Origin: Ligustrum vulgare
Taxonomy: Eukaryota; Streptophyta; Magnoliopsida; Lamiales; Oleaceae
Direction of reading: 5' to 3'
Assembly: GCA_963555705.1 (NCBI GenBank)
Contig: OY743182.1
Coordinates: 52,828,592 to 52,892,591 of the forward strand
Length of the DNA: 64,000 bases
Both the position numbers and the translations under genes were made by a program. Below the pieces are notes generated by a model. The model was not told the origin of the DNA. It saw nothing but the letters and a program-made list of their open reading frames with translations, and did not search any database. Below, in pieces: positions 1 to 9,142 of the stretch (within the stretch, counting starts at the first letter, position 1; the number at the start of each line of letters is the position of its first letter).

Positions 1-2
1 AT

Positions 3-515
3 CTACGGGGAACTACTGATAGATGCTTATGCTTTGGACGAGGCGAGGTGACTCTACAAGGCTTTGTAGATGCAGATTTTGCTGGCGAGGTAGATCGCAG
101 ACGAAGTACTACTGGTTATGTTTTCACAGTAGGTACTACTGCAGTTAGCTGGATTTCGCAGATACAGAAGATTGTTGCTCTATCCACTACAGAAGCAGAG
201 TACGTGGCAGTAACCGAGGCTAGCAAAGAAATGATCTGGTTACAGGGTTTGTTGGCAGAATTGGGATTCAGTCAGGAGAAGAATGTTTTGCACAGTGATA
301 GTCAGAGTGCGATACATCTGGCAAAGAATTCAGCATTTCATTCTAGAACCAAGCACATTGGACTTCGTTATCACTTCATCAGGTCTCTTCTAGAGGATGA
401 AGTATTAACACTAGAGAAGATCCAGGGTAGCAAGAACCCAGCCGACATGATGACTAAGACGGTAACTAAAGAAAAATTGGAGCTGTGCTCAGCTTCAATT
501 GGTTTTCTAAGGTGA
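3..515 (+). CDS. copia polyprotein C-terminus (RNase H domain), 5' end outside window
   Basis: This is the C-terminal end of a copia polyprotein, the RNase H that removes RNA from the RNA:DNA hybrid during reverse transcription in the particle. The frame is open from the first codon at position 3, so the real start lies to the left; the GTG at 48 is not a start. Recognisable pieces are LRGTTDRCL, then GFVDADFAG with its catalytic Asp, RRSTTGYVF, ALSTTEAEYVA with the catalytic Glu, DSQSAIHLAKN, TKHIGLRYHFIR and a final NPADMMTK motif. No stop or frameshift is present in the visible part, so this copy is less decayed than most elements here. Confidence 0.92.
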   Translation, partial: LRGTTDRCLCFGRGEVTLQGFVDADFAGEVDRRRSTTGYVFTVGTTAVSWISQIQKIVALSTTEAEYVAVTEASKEMIWLQGLLAELGFSQEKNVLHSDSQSAIHLAKNSAFHSRTKHIGLRYHFIRSLLEDEVLTLEKIQGSKNPADMMTKTVTKEKLELCSASIGFLR

Positions 516-604
516 AGACAGCAGATGATTCACACCATATTTCAAAAGGAGTTGCAAGGAGGAAATGTCTCAAGGGAAGCCACATTAGTCTCCAAGTGGG
601 AGAT

Positions 605-1069
605 TGTTGGTAGATGGAGACTATTAGGTGGAAGATTAGTTGGTGAAAATAATTAGGTGAATGTTGGTAGGTTTTGGTAGTAGGTAAGGATGGTGAAATT
701 TGTTATTCCCAATTCATCCTAATTCTTCCTATAAATAGAGCTCAAGTGTTGAAGAGAAACATCACCACAACAAAGAGTGTTTGTAGAGAGCAACACAAGA
801 GAGGCATTTCACAAAATAGTGAGAAAAGTGAGTTGGAGAGAATAGCCTTTGCATAGGCAGATAAAAATACAGTGTTGTATTTTGTAATCCTCATTTTCGA
901 GTTAGTGAAATATATTGGTGTGGGTCCGTGGACGTAGGCAAATTGCTGAACCACGTAAATCTTTGTGTTTCGTATTTGCATTTTATTTTTGCGTATTTAT
1001 ATTTTCTCAGTCCAATTTATTTGTGTCACATCGATCCTGGGCGGGATTAGTTGCGTCCTAATTCCCAAT
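605..1069 (+). repeat. copia 3' LTR
   Basis: The 465-bp LTR begins TGTTGGTAGATGG straight after a polypurine tract. It carries a TATAAATA box at 730-737 that would set the transcription start near 760. The right end (TTCCCAATA) is one base off a canonical CAACA terminus. The LTR promoter points towards the JIP60-like remnant that starts about 10 bp beyond it. Confidence 0.8.
730..737 (+). promoter_or_regulatory. TATA box of copia LTR
   Basis: TATAAATA follows TTCC and precedes GAGCTCAAG, about 125 bp into the LTR. This spacing is normal for a U3 promoter. Confidence 0.65.
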
Positions 1070-1079
1070 AGGACAATGC

Positions 1080-1853
1080 TTTTTGGGGCTGCCACTTGTG
1101 GAAGTGTTCTCGGTGCGCATTGATAACATAGATGGAGAAGATCCCGGGCAACTCTACGGCACAATCACTGTCAACGATGGACTAAATACAGAGTACATTT
1201 ACAACCGCACAAGCAGCAACACAGAATCCATCAAGCCAGGTCAAAATGCTTCGCTAACTGGACCATCTCAATCCATCCTTGCCATCGGGAACTTTACCAT
1301 CAAATTGCTTCTTACTGATAAAGACACGTGGTCTTGGGACGATGAAATCATCAACGAAGACATCTCTTGGGATGCTTCTGAGATTGGAAATGTGTACGAC
1401 AGACCCATATTTAAAAAATTAGACGGCAATAGAGGTTCTGTGACAGTCAATTATGCAGTGCTGAGAAATGCTGTGGCTGCTAGGATAACCGTTACTCTGG
1501 AAGGAGGAGGAGAAAGTACAACCAATGTTTATGGAAAAGTTGATGCTCATTATAACGATTGGAACGATCCTAATACGACATGTTTGCTGTTCAACAGATC
1601 ATCTGATGAATACGTTGATGTAAGGCGTTGGCAAAACATTCCATTGTTAAGATCTGTTGTTGCGGTGCCACTGAACGGTTCTCTAATAGTTACGGCAAGT
1701 TTGTATGATTACGATACATTGTCTGGTGACGATGAGATTGCAATTGGCACTGTAGAGTTCCCAGCTGAAATGTCAGGTACAAGCAGCAAGCAAATTCAAG
1801 GAGAAGATGGGAATCGGGTAACAGTGACAGTCTATTGGTCGTGTCAAATCTAA
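1080..1853 (+). pseudogene. JIP60/DUF6598-like two-repeat beta-domain gene, 5' truncated
   Basis: The open frame of about 257 codons reaches a TAA at 1851. It holds two tandem copies of one domain. The first (about residues 4-125) begins LPLVEVFSVRIDNIDGEDPG and contains LYGTITV and DKDTWSWDDEI. The second (about 130-256) contains VYGKVDAHY, NRSSDEYVDV, VVAVPLNGSL and DYDTLSGDDEIAIGT. The paired D-x-D-x(n)-DDE pattern resembles a C2-like beta fold. From memory this resembles the domain attached to plant jasmonate-induced or ribosome-inactivating-type proteins; no N-glycosylase domain is visible here. There is no in-frame ATG before about residue 229, and the frame runs back into the copia LTR junction, so the start and any upstream domains were lost to the insertion. 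The upstream part may survive left of the copia element, outside the window. Family identity is from recall only. Confidence 0.6.
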
Positions 1854-2538
1854 TGCGGGAGAATGAAATAAGAAAAAGTATTTTACTTTTTTATTTTATT
1901 AATAAGTTTAATATATATGGTGAATAGGTTTGTCCTAGTAGTTATTATGTGTGGGTCAAGTTTAGTGTATAATGCTTGTACATATTTCTGAAAGTACGAT
2001 GGGGAGTTGTTGCTTGTAATGCTATTGCTGTCTGGTCCTATTTGGGTTTAGATGTCAATTTAATAATATATTGCTTTCTCGCGGTGAGATCCGACCCAAT
2101 GACCCTAGGGTCCATATTCACCCATTTATTATGCTCTAGTTTCACATCCCTCCTCTCTAGATATGATGGCTTCTTCACCCGGATTTTCCAACAACATTAT
2201 AATCAGCAATTTAAGATAATGTTTGTGCCTGTTGACGATATAAAGAGTGGAAACACAATCAATCCAATGACAAGTGCCAATAACCATAACTATAACTAAA
2301 TGAATAAAAGACGCCACAGCATGAACTACTATAATCCCCTCGCAAGGAGGAAAATGGTAAGAGCCACTGTCGACTTTTACCTAATAAAGCTATGGTATCT
2401 TACAATAAGCTTTCATGTAGAGCATGGGAAAAATCTGACTCGAGACTTTGGACAACACTTAGTGAATCACATTCAATCACCTCCACTCGAAAATATTTTG
2501 TTTGGCAAAAAGTAGACCATCCCATACCTCCAAACAAT
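1854..2538. other. 3' flank of the JIP60-like remnant, no gene seen
   Basis: AT-rich sequence follows the stop codon, including a TTTTATTTTATTAATAAG stretch suitable for a 3' UTR. The short frames here have no recognisable motif. The segment ends in CAAACAAT, which directly precedes the next copia element. Confidence 0.5.
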
Positions 2539-2840
2539 TGTTGGGATATTGACCCAAATTATGGGTTTTGGAGTCATGGTAGAAGTAGACTTATTGGCCC
2601 ATTGGGGCAAGGAAAGAAAAACTAGTATAAGTCGAAAAAAGAAAAAAAAAAGGAAAGAAATCGGAGGACGAAGCTGCCTCAAATTTGTAAAAGAAAAGTC
2701 TTGGGCCTGTTGATTGATTATTTGGCCCAATAGGGAATAGGGCAGTGCCTTTCTACTCGGGAAAAATACATATATCAGGTCTTTATAAATTCATAATTCA
2801 TAATTAAGAAATAACTTTCATTTCTTCACTAACCAGGTGC

Positions 2841-2844
<4 letters not shown>

Positions 2845-2894
<50 letters not shown>
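2845..2894. repeat. (TA)n microsatellite
   Basis: About 25 uninterrupted TA units lie near the left end of the MULE. Confidence 0.95.
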
Positions 2895-2899
<5 letters not shown>

Positions 2900-3189
2900 T
2901 AATTCCAAATCCACCCCAACCCCCATGACCCAACTCCGATAATCAGTGCATCCAAGTCCAACTGAAGCACCACTCGAGACTCTTAACTCGCCAACACAAT
3001 CTCCGACAAACCACCACCACCAAAATCACCGAACCGAGACTCTAACTCCCCAACGCAATCTCCGACGAACCACCACCACAATCACAATCATCGAAGGATC
3101 ACCACCACCACAGTCTCCGACAGACCACCTCCACCACCACCACCATGCTCACAGTCATTTCCGGTGAACACCCAAAACCACTACCACAA

Positions 3190-3420
3190 ACTATTACATG
3201 TGACCTAGGAATTATTACACGTGACTTGAGAAAATGAACATGTGACCCGATGGAGTGAATGGCTGTGACTTGAGATATTGAATTGGAGAAGAAATGAACG
3301 TGTGTGACTTTAGAAAATGAACAAGTAAGCTGAGGAATTGAAGAATTGAACGTGTGACATGAGACAACCTACCGTGTGACCCGAGGCAATTGTCAATATG
3401 TGACCTGAGAAAAATCTAAA
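3190..3420. repeat. irregular GTGTGAC-cored array in MULE
   Basis: Repeated phrases of the form GTGTGACYTGAGAAAATGAAC recur about every 30 bp. They resemble in composition, on the other strand, the TCACA array of the large MULE at 11.1-12.1 kb. Confidence 0.5.
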
Positions 3421-4491
3421 ACGTCATGGTCTCTACTCCACACCACCACCACGGTGCCCCTAACTATTACTGCTTCCTCCCCACCTACTCCTTCACCCCT
3501 CCACCTCTAGAAACTCGAACCCATCGCACTGGCCCACATCCACCCACCACCACAATAGGTCCATCGTCACACCACCACCATCAAAGATCCACTACCACAG
3601 TGGCTATTGCAAGGGATGTCGCCAGAGGAGAAGAGAGGGGAGGTCGCCATCATCGTCGATGAGAGGAGAGGGGAGGTCGTTGTCGTCGGAGGAGGAGGAG
3701 GAGGGGAGGGGAAGTGTCCATTGTGTTTACTGATTTGTGTCTGGATAGGAATTTTGAGGTGTGGGAGAAATTAGGTTTCAAGCTACTGGTGTAGGGTGGA
3801 GGGACTTTGGGGTGGGGGAGGAATTAGGGTTTTTTTATTAATGTATAAATAATAATAATAATAATAATAGCAGCATGATTTCTAATAAGAATAACAACGT
3901 GACTTGTGAAATTATTACCTTTATATATGAAAAATGAATTGCAATCTTTAGGTACCGGCATGAGAGTAATTTCCTCTTTCTACTTTCTAAAGTTGGCAGC
4001 AGTTTTTCAACGAAATAATGGCGAAAAATATTACATGGATTTCTTACCTATTTTTTTGCTTTTCCACTTCAACAAGGAAATATTTTAGGACACAAATTGT
4101 ACACGTGTTTTGGGTTATGTTTACCAATAAATATGTATATTGAGGAGTCAATTAATTGTACAATCAAGAGTGTCATATTGTGACCAAATAGAGAGAAAAT
4201 TATGAGCTTTTCTTTGTAATTTCTTGGGAAATCTTTGTGAGATAATTTAAGGGGTAAAAACTTGTGATAGATAATAGCTAGTTGTTAGTATTTTCTCTGT
4301 AGTCTGTTGGATTGGGTTGGTGAGTGAGAAATTCTATAAAATTGTAACAATTTATTATATAGTGAAAAACTTTGGCGATATGAAATTTCTGTGTTGTTGT
4401 TATTTATTTTCTTGTTTGCTTATTTTACTTTGAACATCAAAAAGTTCATGTGTACTAAAGAAGAGGGAATCTGCGACGAATTCCCAACAAG

Positions 4492-4503
4492 TGGTATCAG
4501 AGC
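4492..4503 (+). promoter_or_regulatory. primer binding site (initiator tRNA-Met type)
   Basis: TGGTATCAGAGC lies two bases after the 5' LTR end. It fits the 3' end of plant initiator tRNA-Met, the usual copia primer. Confidence 0.85.
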
Positions 4504-4538
4504 GTCAGGTGATTCAAAGAATTTGAGCAAAATAAAAT

Positions 4539-6650
4539 ATGTCTGTCAAGTACGACGTAGAGAAATTTGATGGAAGAATTAATTTTGGCTTGTAGGGAGT
4601 ACAAATCAAGGATATTTTAATTCAAGCCGATCTGCACAAAACTTTGAAGGGAAAACCAACCGTTAGTTCTAACAAAGAAAAAGAAACTGAATTCAGGAAG
4701 AGTGGTGAAGATTTGGATTTGAAGACTGCTAGTACAATACGACTTTGTTTGACCAAGAGTGTTCTTACAAATATTCATGGAATAACTGTAACACCCCAAA
4801 ATTTTATGGTTTATTATTAGTTAGCAATACGAATTTTACCTAGATGCCTTTAACAAATTTTCAGAAGTTGAGGGACAAAAAGGAAAATAATTTTTGAGGA
4901 TAATTTTTATTTTGGTTAGATAATTAATTAATGATAGAGAGATTATTGCTATGTCAATATAATACTCGTTTTATAGATCATTATTAATTAGGAGTCTTGA
5001 CGCAAGAGAAAATCAATTCTGAAAGGTTATGCCCCAGATATTGTAGTTAGAAGACGTTACATTTAATTACTAATTAATTAAATTATTTTGATTTCTAACT
5101 TTTCCTAGGTACACACGTGTCTCACATAACCATAATCATATTTTTTATCATCTTATTATTTGTCTAGGAATATCCGTTTACCAAAGTTTTCCTTTATTTT
5201 TGCACAAGAAATCATAATCCTATTTCAACTACTGTTCATTCAAATTCACATTCACATTCACATAAAGATTAAATTCAAATTCACATAAAACAAACTATAC
5301 AAATTCATCATAAAATTACAAAAAAATAAAAAGTTCAAAAGTATTAACTAATATAAAACGACCAACAAAATATTATATTCCATATACCTTAAAGTTTTAT
5401 ATTCAAACAAATTCCAATTTCATGGACCTGGGCTGAGAAAGAAAAAAAAAAGGGCCCAAAAATAATATGGTCCCTGAAACCATGGCCTCACCTGCCTCTA
5501 GGCAGGTCCGACCATGGTTAAATCCTTCGGGATCGATGTGGAAATTCTTAAGTAATTCCTTGAGTTAGTTGTTGTCGCGGTCAGCTGCTCAAAACGAGGA
5601 AAATGTTTTGTATGAATGTGTTTTATATTTATATTATGACGAATTAAAATTTGCATGTATCTTACTGGGTATTTTTAATACTCACTCATATTATAAAATT
5701 TTCAGATTAATATGGTTCGTATGGACGCGTGGAAGATTGGAAGAGTGGGTGCCTATGGGATGCCAAGTAAAATGTGACAAATATAATTTTTTAGATTTAT
5801 TATTATTTATGTCAACGACATTTTAAGTATTTTCTGTTTTAGTTTTGGAATATTATTTAGCTACTTGCTTTTGTGCCTCATTTATATTATACTTCTTTAT
5901 GTCGATGTTAAATCACGTGTGATGTTATTTCTTTAAAGTGTGTTTAATTATTGATTTTTTAAAAAAAAAAAATTTACAAAGGAAAATATTTATTTTTCCC
6001 GAAAATCACAATTTATAAAATCATGTTATGTTCCGCATTATTTAGAATAAATAAATAAAATTTATGATTTTGGTAATGCTTCGATCCTTAAACTCTTTAA
6101 AAATTTGGGGCGTTACAATAGCTGCTGCTAAGGAACTTTGAAAAAAATTGGAAGAGTTGTATCAGACGAAGAACTTGTCAAATCGCTTGTATCTGAAGGA
6201 ACAGTTTCATTCTTTGAGAATGAGCGTGGTTACAAAAATCTCCGACCATTTTACTGTTCTCAACGGGATTATTTCTAAACTGGAATCAATTGGAGTCTAA
6301 GTTGAAGATGAGGAGGATAAAGTATTGAGACTCATCTGGTCTCTTCCATCCACGTTTAAGCACATCAAGCTAATTTTGATGTACGGGAAAGAAAAAATGT
6401 TTTTTTAGAAGTTACAAGTAAGTTATCTCTGAAGAACGAAGGTTAGGTGAAGGCGATAACTCTTCTGATGATAATTTTCTTGTTATTGAAAAGTGGAAGA
6501 GGGGGAACTCTATGAAGAAGAAAGTGATGTATTGAAATTGTGGTCAATCCAGGCACTTGAGAAGAAATTATCCAAAAGGTGGAGCAGACTCGGTTAACTG
6601 CTCGAAGGACAATGCGACTCTCCTGGTGGAGAGTGGTGATGATGTACTCT
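4539..6650 (+). pseudogene. copia gag pseudogene, split by a solo LTR
   Basis: The ATG at 4539 opens MSVKYDVEKFDGRINF, a Tnt1/Tork-type gag start, followed by a stop where Trp is expected. It continues to TNIHGI at the solo LTR (4787-6117) and resumes AAAKEL, KKLEELYQTKNLSNRLYLKEQF, HFTVLNGIISKLESIG, with several stops. A zinc-knuckle remnant NCGQSRHLRRNYP is found near 6540; its first Cys is lost. Gag would coat the RNA in the particle. This copy cannot make a full protein. After the knuckle the frame degenerates and no protease is found. Confidence 0.8.
4787..6117. mobile_element. solo LTR of a Tekay/Del-like gypsy element
   Basis: It begins TGTAACACCCCAAAATTT and ends AAATTTGGGGCGTTACA, an inverted pair typical of chromovirus LTR ends. 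It is flanked by ATAAC (4782-4786) and ATAGC (6118-6122), a 5-bp duplication with one G-to-A change. The interrupted gag reads correctly across it when one copy of the duplication is removed. At 1331 bp it is a whole LTR with no internal region, which implies LTR-LTR recombination. Confidence 0.85.
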
Positions 6651-7185
6651 AAGTAAGATGGAACATCCTCATGGCATGACGCCAGTTGCCATGATAGATG
6701 ATGTGTTCTTACTGTCGTAGGTACTGTGTTCGCATACAACATTGGTCTGGTATAGATGCAAGGTATATGAAAAGCTCGGAATTCTTTGATAATTCTAAGT
6801 GGTTATATTCATATGGTGGAGCATGAGATCGTCAAAGTGAAAAAATTCTTGCCTTTTACCCAATGGTTTAATTTTTGAATTTAATTTTTTTTTTTACTTG
6901 GAATAATTTGTGTCAAGGTGGAGATTATTGGGATTTTAGCCCAAATTATGATGTTTGGAGTCATGGTAGAAGTAGACTTATTGGCCCATTGGGGCAAGGA
7001 AAGAAAATGGAAAAATACATAACTACAATACATTAAGTTTCACTTTTCAAAACTAACAAACTTAACATTGTTTTTTCAAAAATCAGGTATTTCATAATTA
7101 AAAATAAATATAATATTACATATAATATAAACATAATTATCTATTATATTAAAACTAATACAATATTAAATCAAAAACTCAAACA

Positions 7186-7418
7186 TTGATGTCACAACCT
7201 CCCTCATCCCCGCCCCTTCCCTTCCCTGCCCACCTCACCCCACCCACCCCACCCCCACCCACCTACCCTACCCCAAAATTTATTTTTTTTCTACTCGATA
7301 TTTTCCTACCCTTCCCCATCCCACCCCACCCACCTACCATACCCTACCCTACCCCAATTTTTTTTATTTTTTTATTTTTTTTCTACTCGATGTTTTCCTA
7401 CCCTTCCCCATCCCATCC
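7186..7418. repeat. C-rich tandem repeat flanking captured gypsy piece
   Basis: Units of about 80 bp, each with a poly-T stretch, CTACTCGATNTTTTCC and TACCCTTCCCCATCCCA, occur twice here and a third time at 10600-10680 just past the gypsy fragment. The gypsy therefore lies between copies of one repeat. Confidence 0.75.
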
Positions 7419-7610
7419 TGATAAGTGCTTTACTAGAACTTTATTTCTTTACTTGTTGCCTCGAATTACTGTTAGTTTGATCCTAATTAAGTATTGCTTA
7501 ATGCATTTTATGTTTTATATTGTGTAGGATCGCAAATGACAATGAAAGAAGGAAAAAGGACCAAAAAGCACGTAAAAAGGAAGTTCGAGGACCTGGCATG
7601 TAAATAAGTC

Positions 7611-7959
7611 ACGGCCGCAACATGAAAGTCACGGCCGTAAGCAGTTGATTGAACAAAAATCACGAAAATCTGCAGAAACCAAGTTACGGCCGTATTGGAA
7701 GTTTCTCACGGCTGTAACAAGTTGTTAGTCACGGCCGTATTGTGAAGAAGTCACGTTGGTGAGAAAATGTTGAAGGATGTTACGGCCGTATTGAATGCAA
7801 AGTCACGGCCGTAAGAAGTGAATCAATTGCGTAGAAAAGAAACAGAAAGTAATATACGGCCGTATGGAAATCTAAATCACGGCCGTAAAAGCAAAATTGT
7901 TGCGTTGTAAAATTAAACAGAAAGTGAGTTACGGCCGTAACTCCTTATATTACGGCCGT
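7611..7959. repeat. array of ACGGCCGT palindromes in LTR
   Basis: Eleven ACGGCCGT boxes (two with one change) start at 7611, 7631, 7686, 7708, 7731, 7782, 7805, 7856, 7879, 7931 and 7952. Several extend to the 12-bp palindrome TTACGGCCGTAA. The boxes come in pairs about 20-23 bp apart, in a period of about 74-75 bp, upstream of the TATAAAA at 8058-8064. Confidence 0.9.
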
Positions 7960-8057
7960 AACTTAAGCCCGAAAAAAAGGAAAATTGTTTCCTAATTCAA
8001 CTTAAACTCTATCTTTGGTATTTCGTTTTGGCTAAGCTAGGGCACGAATTTGGGCTC

Positions 8058-8064
8058 TATAAAA
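8058..8064 (+). promoter_or_regulatory. TATA box of gypsy LTR
   Basis: TATAAAAGG lies about 640 bp into the LTR, just downstream of the palindrome array. Confidence 0.65.
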
Positions 8065-8992
8065 GGAGCAATTCAGTACCAAAGAGAGAGAGGAGAATTA
8101 TTTTGAGAGCCACCAATATCAAGGTTTGAAGAGAAGAAATTCTGGGCAAAATCAAGGTGAATCAAGACAATATTTTTGGGGAATTCTTCATGGCAATGCG
8201 TGGCTAGTCTTCTCAACCTAGTTCAAGGGGGACGTTATGTTCATATTATTTTATTATTCATTCCTCAAACTCGTAACGTAGTTCTTGTTTTTATGTTTTA
8301 TTTATTGGATTTCTCATGAACATTAATTTCGTCAAGACAATGTATTAATTGATTAAGGCCTTGTCTTTTAATTATTGTGTTGATGTTTTCTAATTTGGGT
8401 AATTGGATTCGTATTTGTCTTGTTATCCAAATCATAGTAGCAATTGGTAATTTTATATTTCCATATGAAAATCCAATCTAGATTAATCAATTCGAGCATA
8501 TGTAATTGATAATTTAGTTCACCTAATTCTTCTTGTTTTCACATAGTTAATTCATTAAATCTAGGGAGCTTATTCTAGGTTGTTCATTCACTCTAAATTG
8601 ATTGGAGAACTAATTCTAATTGATTATTATTAAGGAAGAATTGGATTAATTAGAGCTTTTTGATTATTTCGGGTGATAAATAAAACAAAGGAAATAGTAT
8701 ATGCGTTGCTTGGGGAATGACAATATTATGATAGGGCACAACCGAACCTGAGAACTAGGATTCTTTATTATTTGATTTTTATTCCAGCTATTTTACATCT
8801 TTATTTGATTATTTAGATTAATTGCAATTTTCAACTCAAAACCCCCCTTATAATTCTAATTGACATGGCATTAAATTAGTTCCCGTTCCTTGTGGGATCG
8901 ACCCTTGCTTCCGCTATCACATTTAAATTTGAGTTTTGGCAAGTAAGGAAATTTAATTAATTCTTGGTGCATCGCGACGCGCACCAAGTTTT

Positions 8993-9010
8993 TGGCGCCG
9001 TTGCCTGGGA
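8993..9010 (+). promoter_or_regulatory. primer binding site, Tat/Athila type
   Basis: TGGCGCCGTTGCCTGGGA differs by one base from the usual TGGCGCCGTTGCCGGGGA of this lineage. Just before it, CTTGGTGC and GCACCAAG form a short inverted repeat at the LTR end. Confidence 0.8.
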
Positions 9011-9142
9011 ACGGTTAACCAATTTTCTGTTTAATCAATTAAAATTTTATTTTCTGCATTTTTATTTATTTATTTTTATTTTTGGTTTATTTAAAAAAAA
9101 AAAATTTGAAATTCTGAAAATTTTATTTATTTATTTATTTAT

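Larger units (their letters stand above)
1..1069 (+). mobile_element. Ty1/copia retrotransposon, 3' part (RNase H end plus 3' LTR)
   Basis: The element enters from the left edge already inside its RNase H coding region, ends that frame at 515, has a purine-rich tract (AAGTGGGAGA, ending about 603) and then an LTR starting TGTTGG at 605. The LTR ends near 1069 with CCCAATA, where the usual copia end would be CCCAACA. The 5' half is outside the window, so the target-site duplication cannot be tested. The element abuts a coding remnant of another gene that is open directly at the junction, so it probably inserted into that gene. Confidence 0.85.
2758..3975. mobile_element. non-autonomous Mutator-like element (MULE) in copia LTR
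   Basis: A perfect 9-bp target duplication CTTTCTACT flanks it (2749-2757 and 3976-3984), and the uninterrupted sequence is visible in the sister LTR near 13370. The ends are loosely inverted: GGGAAAAATAC on the left, and GGAAATTAC read on the opposite strand from the right. Nine-bp duplications are diagnostic of Mutator. There is no transposase. The inside holds a TA microsatellite, ACC-rich low-complexity sequence and a short irregular array with a GTGTGAC core. Confidence 0.75.
2539..4489 (+). repeat. 5' LTR of gag-only copia element (interrupted)
   Basis: It runs from TGTTGGGATATTG to ATTCCCAACA and matches the 3' LTR at both ends, for example GGAGTCATGGTAGAAGTAG near 2570 and near 6959, and TGGCGAAAAATATTAC near 4019 and near 13410. 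The continuity is broken by the MULE at 2758-3975. Confidence 0.8.

Noticed and set aside
7611..7959. CRISPR-like spacing of ACGGCCGT repeats
   Set aside because: Repeats are 8-12 bp palindromes within a plant LTR, spacers repeat too, and no cas-like gene exists.
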